From: an uncultured Clostridia bacterium
GTDB lineage: Bacteria; Bacillota; Clostridia; TANB77; CAG-508
Assembly: GCA_934122385.1 (NCBI GenBank)
Contig: CAKOWP010000006.1
Coordinates: 1 to 38,195 of the forward strand
Reading direction: 5' to 3'
DNA length: 38,195 nt
Of this stretch, positions 32,289 through 38,195 are shown piece by piece. Below the pieces are notes generated by a model. The model had not been told where the DNA came from. It saw only the letters and a list, made by a program, of their open reading frames with translations, and ran no database searches. Within the stretch, counting starts at the first letter, position 1. Each line of letters opens with the position of its first letter. The translations under genes were made by a program, and so were the position numbers.

Positions 32289-33320
32289 ATGTTTATAATA
32301 TCTGAAGAGTATTTAGTAAAAAATATAATAAAATATAGTGAAGAAACAATAAATGATACAATATTAAAAATAGAAAAATTTTATAACAAAATAGAAATAC
32401 CAAAAAAAAGAGGAACGAGGACAATATATGCAATAGATCCGAATTCCACATTGTATCAAATTCAAAAAAATATTCAAAAAAATTTTTTAGCACAAATTCC
32501 ATTACCAATTTGTGCTAAAGGATTTTATAAGGAAACATCCTATAGTGATTTTTTAAAAGAGCATACAAATAAAAAATATTATATGAGAATGGATATAAAA
32601 GATTTTTTTGATTCTATAACAGCAGAACAAATTAAAGAAAATTTACAGGATATAATAAAATCAAATGACGCAATAGAATTACTTTTGGGAATATGTACAT
32701 ATAATTATTCTTTACCACAAGGGGCTGTAACATCTCCAATGATATCAAATATTGTTTTTAGAAGAATAGATCAAAGAATTTTGAAATACTGCCAAAAATT
32801 TGATGTAACATATACAAGATATGCAGATGACTTACTATTCTCAAGTAATATTATAGATTTTAAAAATAAGAAATGGTTTTATAAAAAAATAAAATATATT
32901 TTACAAGAAAATGGATTCAAATCTAATTATTCGAAAAGAAGAATGGAAACAGAAAAACTTTGTTTAGGGGGATTTGTTGTAGAACAAGAAATATCATTAT
33001 CAAGAAAGAAATTAAACAATATTAATAAAATTTTGTATTATTTTAAAGATAAAGAAAATCATACGAAATATACTGTTGATAAAAATCTGGTTAATACAAA
33101 TTGCCTACAAGATATAAATGAGCTAGGAATAATGTGTAACAATGGTAAAGAAAAAAAATTTGAAAATATGTCACAATTAATAAATTATCTTTGTGGATAT
33201 AGATCTTTTTTAATAGAAATTATTAATTCTAATGATGATAGTAAAAGCAGAAAAATGAAAAATCTGCAAAATAAAATTAATCAAATAGAAAAAGTTGTAA
33301 AGCAAATTAATTTGATATAA
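32289..33320 (+). CDS. Retron reverse transcriptase
   Basis: A 343-residue group II-related reverse transcriptase of retron length. In order: TRTIYAIDPNSTLYQIQKNI (44-62), catalytic block YYMRMDIKDFFDSI (97-110), LPQGAVTSPMISNIVF (142-157), active-site YADD (178-181) in YTRYADDLLFSS, GFKSNYSKRRM (209-219), and the thumb start CLGGFVVEQEISLSRKK. It makes branched msDNA from the preceding RNA, primed by the G near a1. Retrons usually have a VTG triplet just before the 'VVN' strand; here it reads LGG, a notable change. AGAGGT precedes the ATG. There is no X-domain, maturase or HNH, which argues against a group II intron. Confidence 0.92.
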   Translation: MFIISEEYLVKNIIKYSEETINDTILKIEKFYNKIEIPKKRGTRTIYAIDPNSTLYQIQKNIQKNFLAQIPLPICAKGFYKETSYSDFLKEHTNKKYYMRMDIKDFFDSITAEQIKENLQDIIKSNDAIELLLGICTYNYSLPQGAVTSPMISNIVFRRIDQRILKYCQKFDVTYTRYADDLLFSSNIIDFKNKKWFYKKIKYILQENGFKSNYSKRRMETEKLCLGGFVVEQEISLSRKKLNNINKILYYFKDKENHTKYTVDKNLVNTNCLQDINELGIMCNNGKEKKFENMSQLINYLCGYRSFLIEIINSNDDSKSRKMKNLQNKINQIEKVVKQINLI

Positions 33321-33337
33321 TTTTTTGTCAAAATTAC

Positions 33338-33366
33338 TTGATACAAAACTCTCAATATGATAGAAT
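33338..33366 (+). promoter_or_regulatory. Promoter of the polysaccharide control triad
   Basis: TTGATA (33338-33343), a 17-base spacer and TAGAAT (33361-33366), 43 bases before the CpsC-like gene. Confidence 0.65.
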
Positions 33367-33409
33367 AACAACATACGATTTTAAAGATAAAAAATAGAAG
33401 GAGAAAGAG

Positions 33410-34120
33410 ATGGAAGAAATTGATTTAAAAGAATTATTAAGCTTATTTTGGAGCAAAAAAACACAAATAATACTAATTGTATTAATATTCATGTTAATAG
33501 GAGTAATATACACAGTAGGATTTGTAACACCAAAATACACATCATCAACAACATTATTATTAGCAACATCAGAGAACTCAACTGACAAATCAAGCACAAT
33601 AACTACAACAGATGTAACATTAAACTCAAAATTGGTATCAACATACAGTGACTTAGTACAAAGTAAAAGTGTGTTGAGACAAGTTATATCAAACTTAGGA
33701 ATAAATATAAGTGAAGAAGAGTTAAAGAATAACATAACTGTAACGCAAGAAAAGGATACTGAAATTATAAAAATATCAGTAACTAATGCAAATGCAAATA
33801 CTGCTGAAAAAGTAGCAAACGAAGTTGCAAAAGTATTTACAAAAAAAATACAAGAAATTTATAAAATTAATAACGTTCACATAGTTGATGCTGCAGAAGT
33901 AGAAACAACACCATCAAATATCAACCATCCAAAAGATGTAATGATATTTACATTTATAGGAATAGTTATTGCTACAGGATATGTTCTAGTTGCAAATATG
34001 CTAGACACAACAGTAAAAACAGCAGAAGAAGTTGAAAAAGAATTTAAAATACCAGTACTTGCAACAATTCCATTGTATAGCTTTGACCCTGCAAAGAACA
34101 AAGGAGGAAAGAAAAGATAA
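33410..34120 (+). CDS. Polysaccharide co-polymerase, CpsC/YveK (Wzz) family
   Basis: A 236-residue membrane adaptor with two transmembrane helices (about 20-42 and 178-198) flanking an extracellular helical domain. It sets polymer chain length and activates the partner tyrosine kinase through its C-terminal tail. Marks: EEIDLKELLSLFWSKK at the start and YTSSTTLLLATSEN after the first helix. The pre-TM2 segment is VDAAEVETTPSNINHPKD (the proline-rich family signature), and the tail is EEVEKEFKIPVLATIPLY, where the kinase docks. The stop shares one base with the kinase start. It has its own promoter and is separated from the main sugar operon by the retron and toxin-antitoxin block. Confidence 0.92.
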   Translation: MEEIDLKELLSLFWSKKTQIILIVLIFMLIGVIYTVGFVTPKYTSSTTLLLATSENSTDKSSTITTTDVTLNSKLVSTYSDLVQSKSVLRQVISNLGINISEEELKNNITVTQEKDTEIIKISVTNANANTAEKVANEVAKVFTKKIQEIYKINNVHIVDAAEVETTPSNINHPKDVMIFTFIGIVIATGYVLVANMLDTTVKTAEEVEKEFKIPVLATIPLYSFDPAKNKGGKKR

Positions 34121-35058
34121 TGAAAATAAAAAAAGAATTAATAGCACAAAGAGATCCTAAATCACCTGTATCAGAGGTTTTTAGAACTCTTAGAACAAAT
34201 ATACAATTCATGAGTACAAACAAAAAACTAAAAACATTATTAATAACATCAACTTTCCCAGGCGAAGGTAAAAGTTGGGTTGCTTCAAACTTGGCTGTCA
34301 CATTTGCACAAGCAGGAAATAAAGTAATATTAATAGATGCAGATATGAGAAAAGGTAGACAATACACAATATTTGGAGCATCACCAAGACCAGGACTTTC
34401 AAATTATTTATCAGGATTGGATGTACCAGAAGGGCAAGAACCAGATATAACAAATTATTTACAAAAAACAGAAATAGAAAATTTGTTAATAATGGTAGCT
34501 GGAAATATTCCACCAAATCCTTCAGAACTGTTGGTATCACCTCAAATGAACAAATTAATTGAAGATTTAAAAGAAGCATGTGATATAATCATAATAGATG
34601 GAACACCTTGTGAACTTGTTACTGACTCTGTAATTTTGTCAAGAATAGTTGATTCAACAGTTGTTGTAACAGCACACAAAGAAACAAAAAAAGATAATTT
34701 ACAAAGAGTAATAAAAAATATCCAAAATGTTGGTGGTCACTTAGCTGGTGTAGTTGTAAACAAAATGCCAGTATCTGTAAAAAAATATAATGAAAAATAT
34801 TACTACTATGGTTCAACAGGGGCATCAGCAAGTAGAATGGAGATAAAAGAAAAAGCATATAACACATTAAAATATAATGACGACAAATATAAAAATCCAC
34901 AAGTTAATGAAGAAGAAACAAAAACAAATGAAAATGAAGAAAATTTAGCAAGGCCAAGTTTTATTAATAATGACTCAGGTGTTGAAGTAAATAAAGCAAA
35001 TGACATACTAAATCAAATAAATTCATATTTAGATAACGAAAAGAAAAATTTAAACTAG
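34120..35058 (+). CDS. Bacterial tyrosine kinase, CpsD/CapB family
   Basis: A 312-residue BY-kinase, the cytoplasmic partner of the CpsC-type adaptor in Firmicutes, that autophosphorylates on tyrosines and controls capsule assembly. The P-loop-like Walker A is PGEGKSW (47-53), Walker A' is ILIDADMRKGR (70-80), and Walker B is IIIIDGTP (156-163). RTNIQF (25-30) is the conserved 'R.N' helix that docks neighbouring subunits. A tyrosine cluster KYNEKYYYYGSTG lies at about 222-234 and may be the autophosphorylation site, although in most homologues that cluster is at the very end. Here an acidic, asparagine-rich tail of about 70 residues follows. It precedes the matching phosphatase gene. Confidence 0.93.
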   Translation: MKIKKELIAQRDPKSPVSEVFRTLRTNIQFMSTNKKLKTLLITSTFPGEGKSWVASNLAVTFAQAGNKVILIDADMRKGRQYTIFGASPRPGLSNYLSGLDVPEGQEPDITNYLQKTEIENLLIMVAGNIPPNPSELLVSPQMNKLIEDLKEACDIIIIDGTPCELVTDSVILSRIVDSTVVVTAHKETKKDNLQRVIKNIQNVGGHLAGVVVNKMPVSVKKYNEKYYYYGSTGASASRMEIKEKAYNTLKYNDDKYKNPQVNEEETKTNENEENLARPSFINNDSGVEVNKANDILNQINSYLDNEKKNLN

Positions 35059-35079
35059 AAGGAAGAAGGAGAACAACAA

Positions 35080-35865
35080 ATGATAGACTTTCATTCACAC
35101 ATTATACCTAATATAGATGATGGCTCAAGAAGCATAGAAGAGACATTTAATCTATTAAAAGAAGCAAAAGAAGCAGGATTTGAATCAATAATATTGACAT
35201 CACATTATATAGAAAACTACTATGAAACAAACGTACCAGAAAGAGATATGTGGGTAAAAGCAATTAGCGAAAATTTACAAAACAAAGGGATAGACATTAA
35301 TTTATACTTAGGAAACGAAATTTATATGTCTGACAATATGATGCAATTATTAATAGATGGCAAGGCATCAACAATAAATAATAGTTGTTATGTGCTATTT
35401 GAAATGCCATTAAATGTAGAACCAATGAATTTATATGATGTAATATATTCTTTGCAAGAGAATAAACTTATACCAGTACTAGCACATCCTGAAAGATATA
35501 AGTTTATACAAAAAGAACCAGAGCTTGTATATGATTTGATTGAAAAAGGAGTGTTGATGCAAGCAAATTATGGAAGTATTTTAGGACAATATGGAGAAAA
35601 AGCAGAAATAATTGTTAGAAAATTTTTTGAAAGTAATATGATACATTTCCTTGGAAGTGATGTTCATAGACCAAATACTATATACAAAAAAATACCTCAA
35701 GCACTTGAAAAAATAGAAGAAATAGTTGGAAAACAAAAACTTGAAGAATTAACAACTATAAATCCTAAATTAGCATTAGAAAACAAAAGAATAGATATTG
35801 AAGAACCAGAAGAAGCTAAATTGACATTCAAAGAAAAATTAATTATGTATTTAAAAAGAAGCTAG
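35080..35865 (+). CDS. PHP-type tyrosine-protein phosphatase, CpsB/YwqE family
   Basis: A 261-residue manganese-dependent phosphatase of the PHP fold that removes phosphate from the BY-kinase and so resets the capsule switch. Metal-site motifs: MIDFHSHIIPNIDDGSRS (HxH at 5 and 7), ILTSHYIENYY, GNEIYM, VLAHPERYKF and the closing GSDVHRPN. Length and order (adaptor, kinase, phosphatase) match the Firmicutes triad. AGAAGGAG lies 9 bases before the ATG. GlmM starts 16 bases after its stop, so the two may share a transcript. Confidence 0.93.
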   Translation: MIDFHSHIIPNIDDGSRSIEETFNLLKEAKEAGFESIILTSHYIENYYETNVPERDMWVKAISENLQNKGIDINLYLGNEIYMSDNMMQLLIDGKASTINNSCYVLFEMPLNVEPMNLYDVIYSLQENKLIPVLAHPERYKFIQKEPELVYDLIEKGVLMQANYGSILGQYGEKAEIIVRKFFESNMIHFLGSDVHRPNTIYKKIPQALEKIEEIVGKQKLEELTTINPKLALENKRIDIEEPEEAKLTFKEKLIMYLKRS

Positions 35866-35881
35866 AAGGGAGACAATTTGT

Positions 35882-37246
35882 ATGAGAAAATATTTTGGAA
35901 CAGATGGTATAAGAAGAATTGCAAACACAGAACTTACACCAGAATTGGTGTATAAAGTTGCAAAAGCAGGAGCATATGTATTATCAAAACATACAGACCA
36001 TGCACCAACAATATTAATTGGAAGAGATACAAGAATATCAGGAACACTTATAGAAAGTGCTATGGTAGCAGGATTTTTAAGTTATGGTGCAAATGTAAAA
36101 TTGTTAGGAGTTATACCAACACCAGCAGTTGCATATTTAACAAGAAAATTACAAGCAGATGCGAGTGTTGTAATATCAGCATCTCACAACACTTTTGAAT
36201 TTAATGGAATAAAATACTTCAGTAATAAAGGTATGAAAATTCCTGATAGTCTTGAAGAAGAAATAGAAGAAGTAATGGATTCAGGAAAAATTGATGAACT
36301 TACAGCTGTAAGTAGTAAAATTGGTATATCAGAATACAGAGCAGACTTATTAGACGAATATGTATATTTCTTCAGAAAAAACTTTGATGACAACTTTGAT
36401 AAAATAAACACAGACGATTTTGTTGTTGGAATAGACACAGCAAATGGTGCAACATCAGTAGTTGCAGAAAAAGTATTTAAAGCATTAGGAATAAAATATA
36501 AAATAATACATAATCATCCAGACGGAATAAATATAAACGACAACTGTGGTTCAACACATTTAGACTCTTTGAAAAAATTTGTTGTAGAAAACAAATTAAG
36601 CCTTGGAGTAGCATATGATGGTGATGGAGACAGATGTTTAGCAGTTGATGAAAAAGGTAATGAAATTGATGGTGACATGATAATGGCCATTGTTTCAAAT
36701 TATTTAAGAAAAAAAGGAAAATTAGCTAAAGATACAGTTGTAGCAACAGTTATGAGCAACCTTGGATTACACAAATATGCAAGAGATAATGGATTAGAAC
36801 TTGTTCAAACAAAAGTTGGAGACAGATATGTATTAGAAGAAATGCTTAAAGATGGATACAACCTAGGTGGAGAACAATCTGGACACGTAATTTTATTAGA
36901 TTACAACCCAACAGGTGATGGAATTTTAACATCATTAATGCTAATCCAAGCAATACTAGAAGAAAACGAAACAGCATCAAAAATGGCTGAAATAATTAAA
37001 TTGTATCCACAAGTATTAATAAATGCTAAAGTAAATTCTGATAAAAAATATGATTACGAAAAAGATGCAGAAATAAAAAGTGCAATAGACAAATTAGAAA
37101 AAGAATTTGCTGGAAATGGTAGAGTATTAATCAGACCTTCTGGAACAGAACCATTAGTTAGGGTTATGATAGAGGGAGAAAATCAAAAATACATAACTAA
37201 AAAAGCAAGAGAGATAGCTGACTTGATAGAAAGCAAACTGAAATAA
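35882..37246 (+). CDS. glmM: Phosphoglucosamine mutase
   Basis: Interconverts glucosamine-6-phosphate and glucosamine-1-phosphate on the way to UDP-GlcNAc, needed for peptidoglycan and for many polysaccharides. The 454-residue protein begins MRKYFGTDGIRRIAN. The catalytic phosphoserine is in VISASHN (Ser101). The metal loop is AYDGDGDRC (Asp246, 248, 250). The sugar loop is GGEQSGHVI and the phosphate loop RPSGTEPLVRVM near the end. Residue 104 after SASHN is Thr where Pro is usual, which should be tolerated. The ATG follows GAAGGGAG by 8 bases. It is probably cotranscribed with the phosphatase gene. Confidence 0.97.
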   Translation: MRKYFGTDGIRRIANTELTPELVYKVAKAGAYVLSKHTDHAPTILIGRDTRISGTLIESAMVAGFLSYGANVKLLGVIPTPAVAYLTRKLQADASVVISASHNTFEFNGIKYFSNKGMKIPDSLEEEIEEVMDSGKIDELTAVSSKIGISEYRADLLDEYVYFFRKNFDDNFDKINTDDFVVGIDTANGATSVVAEKVFKALGIKYKIIHNHPDGININDNCGSTHLDSLKKFVVENKLSLGVAYDGDGDRCLAVDEKGNEIDGDMIMAIVSNYLRKKGKLAKDTVVATVMSNLGLHKYARDNGLELVQTKVGDRYVLEEMLKDGYNLGGEQSGHVILLDYNPTGDGILTSLMLIQAILEENETASKMAEIIKLYPQVLINAKVNSDKKYDYEKDAEIKSAIDKLEKEFAGNGRVLIRPSGTEPLVRVMIEGENQKYITKKAREIADLIESKLK

Positions 37247-37318
37247 TCTTAATGATTTTTGTCACATAATTGTAATAAAAATGTAACAAAAACGTAATAA
37301 TATTTTTTGTAATTTTTA

Positions 37319-37421
37319 TTGAAATATTTAAACACAAGTGTTATTATATAACCATAGGAATTGTTAAACATTAATTATATTGTGTTTTGAGAACGGTGGA
37401 AGCCATAGTGCTTCCTTTTTT
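37319..37421 (+). ncRNA. Candidate small RNA with own promoter and terminator
   Basis: TTGAAA (37319-37324), a 17-base spacer and TATTAT (37342-37347) predict a start near 37354. A terminator, GGAAGC/GCTTCC (37398-37403 and 37410-37415) plus six T's, ends it at about 37421. The roughly 68-base product has no reading frame worth noting, and I do not recognise an RNA family. Confidence 0.4.
37398..37421 (+). terminator. Rho-independent terminator
   Basis: A 6-bp GGAAGC/GCTTCC stem with a CATAGT loop, followed by TTTTTT. Confidence 0.8.
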
Positions 37422-37454
37422 ATTTTGCTTTTTTGGAAAATTTACAAATAGCAC

Positions 37455-37482
37455 TTGAAATTCGAAAAAAATGTGATATAAT
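37455..37482 (+). promoter_or_regulatory. Promoter of the T-box operon
   Basis: TTGAAA (37455-37460), a 16-base spacer and a perfect TATAAT (37477-37482), upstream of the T-box leader. Confidence 0.7.
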
Positions 37483-37549
37483 AATATGCAAATTAGGTCA
37501 ATATATTTTGTTAAAGCAAAATAACTAAAACTTAAAATTTAATATAAAT

Positions 37550-37825
37550 AGAAACTAAAGTAAGGACAACACAAATTGTATAATAACTTTTAGAGAGCCA
37601 ATGTTAGCTGAAAATTTGGTAAGTAAAAATAATTTGTTATCACCTGACTGTTTTTGAACTGAAAATAGTAAGTTCAAACGTAAATCTGCGTTAAAGATAA
37701 ATGAGAGAATAATGTAAAGCAAATTATAAAATATAAACAAAAGCGGAACATTATTAAGATAGGTGGTACCGCGGAATAAAGCTATTTCGTCCTAGAAATG
37801 AGGACAGAAGTAGCTTTATTTTTTA
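37550..37825 (+). promoter_or_regulatory. T-box riboswitch, isoleucine-specific
   Basis: A tRNA-sensing leader. The T-box sequence AGGTGGTACCGCGG lies at 37761-37774; its TGG pairs with the free CCA end of uncharged tRNA. The competing terminator is AATAAAGCTA (37775-37784) with TAGCTTTATT (37811-37820) and a T run. Stem I spans about 37555-37660 with an AGAGAG bulge. The 3' side of its specifier loop reads TTATCACC, giving specifier codon ATC (37639-37641), isoleucine. That matches the ileS start downstream. Uncharged tRNA-Ile would favour the antiterminator and so turn on the operon. Confidence 0.92.
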
Positions 37826-37855
37826 TATTCTAGAAAAGTAAAGGAGGCACATAAA

Positions 37856-38104
37856 ATGCAAGAATTAAAAATTAACAGAGTGTACAGACATTTCAAAGGA
37901 GATTACTATTTAGTAGAAGGAGTAGTAAAAAATTCAGAAACACAAGAAGAAATGGTGCTTTATAGAAGATTATATGAAGACGGAAGTTTATGGGTAAGGC
38001 CAAAAGAAATGTTTTTATCAGAAGTGGACCACGAAAAATATCCAGATGTAAAACAAAAATACAGATTTGAATTACAAGATATTGAAAGTGTTGCAAAAAG
38101 ATAA
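37856..38104 (+). CDS. DUF1653 domain protein
   Basis: An 82-residue protein of the DUF1653 family: VYRHFKGDYYLVEGVVKNSET, then MVLYRRLYEDGSLWVRPKEMF. The family is a small SH3-like barrel domain of unknown function. AAAGGAGG precedes the ATG. It lies between an isoleucine T-box and ileS, so it is induced when tRNA-Ile is uncharged. Why it shares this control is not evident. Confidence 0.88.
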   Translation: MQELKINRVYRHFKGDYYLVEGVVKNSETQEEMVLYRRLYEDGSLWVRPKEMFLSEVDHEKYPDVKQKYRFELQDIESVAKR

Positions 38105-38142
38105 AAAAAATAAAAAGCAAAAATAAAAAAGGAGGAATTTTT

Positions 38143-38195
38143 ATGTACAAAAAAGTAGAATTAAAAGACGGCTTTGTAGGAATGGAAAGAGAAGT
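38143..38195 (+). CDS. ileS: Isoleucyl-tRNA synthetase, N-terminal start (3' end outside window)
   Basis: The last 53 bases begin a reading frame at ATG 38143 behind AAAAAAGGAGGAA. It reads MYKKVELKDGFVGMEREV, like the usual bacterial IleRS opening (MYKKV...F..RE.EV). Only 17 codons are visible. The Ile-specific T-box upstream is the main support. Valyl-tRNA synthetase is the nearest alternative. Confidence 0.7.
   Translation, partial: MYKKVELKDGFVGMERE

Larger units (their letters stand above)
37247..37855 (+). other. Non-coding interval between glmM and the T-box operon
   Basis: These 609 bases contain a weak bulged hairpin (37276-37318) that might end glmM transcription, a promoter at 37319 with a terminator at 37398 that together bound a candidate small RNA, and then the promoter and T-box leader. 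No protein gene is supported. Confidence 0.7.

Noticed and set aside
32289..33320. Group II intron or diversity-generating retroelement RT
   Set aside because: There is no maturase or endonuclease domain, no intron domain V-like hairpin, and no template/variable repeat pair. The a1/a2 RNA and effector fit a retron.
37247..37450. A glmS-type ribozyme or another known riboswitch after glmM
   Set aside because: glmS does not follow, and the interval has none of the conserved core I know for that ribozyme.

Overview
The window comes from the chromosome of a very AT-rich, low-GC Gram-positive bacterium, most likely a member of the Clostridia. The signs are strong purine-rich AGGAGG-type ribosome sites, a tRNA-Ile T-box leader, the yicC-remA-rpoZ-gmk block, a CpsC/BY-kinase/PHP-phosphatase triad as in Firmicutes capsule loci, two VanZ-like proteins and an LCP wall-polymer ligase. 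I cannot name the species.

Layout. (1) 1-3000: glycolipid or phospholipid genes, with the end of one glycosyltransferase, a GT8 glycosyltransferase and two PlsC-like acyltransferases. (2) 3124-8170: housekeeping genes, with nth (reverse strand), rsmE, a membrane protein with a basic repeat tail, yicC, remA, rpoZ and gmk. (3) 8316-10953: a coiled-coil repeat protein, a small membrane protein, an LCP ligase and a VanZ-like protein. (4) 10954-11389: a leader region with two promoters, a perfect palindrome and a 45-base AC microsatellite. (5) 11390-25235: a one-direction exopolysaccharide/capsule operon. It holds the priming sugar-phosphate transferase, several glycosyltransferases including a GT11 fucosyltransferase-like enzyme, a Wzy-type polymerase, an ATP-grasp protein, a CapA-like protein, a Wzx flippase, a UDP-glucuronate epimerase, UDP-glucose dehydrogenase and UDP-galactopyranose mutase. 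(6) 25255-33320: an accessory block with a second VanZ-like gene, a HigB/HigA-peptidase toxin-antitoxin pair, a broken surface or secreted protein, an MqsR-like toxin with a zinc-finger/HTH/Panacea antitoxin, and a complete retron (OLD-like ATPase-TOPRIM effector, msr-msd RNA, reverse transcriptase). (7) 33410-35865: the polysaccharide length-control and tyrosine-phosphorylation triad. (8) 35882-38195: glmM, a candidate small RNA, and a T-box operon with a DUF1653 gene and the start of ileS.

How it works together. Priming transferase, glycosyltransferases, flippase and polymerase form a Wzx/Wzy-type polysaccharide pathway. Ugd, the epimerase and Glf would supply UDP-GlcA, UDP-GalA and UDP-Galf. 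The CpsC/CpsD/CpsB-type triad would set chain length, and the LCP protein could attach the polymer to the wall. GlmM feeds UDP-GlcNAc. The anti-phage and toxin-antitoxin block sits between the sugar genes and the triad, so the locus appears to have accepted accessory cargo.

Most notable: the retron, whose non-coding RNA is delimited by a 14-bp perfect a1/a2 inverted repeat; the two toxin-antitoxin operons, each with a palindromic operator in its promoter; the AC microsatellite at the head of the capsule operon; and five genes interrupted by a single-base indel or a stop codon, three of them capsule genes. Those interruptions may be real decay or phase states, or they may be assembly errors. 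Sequence alone cannot decide.
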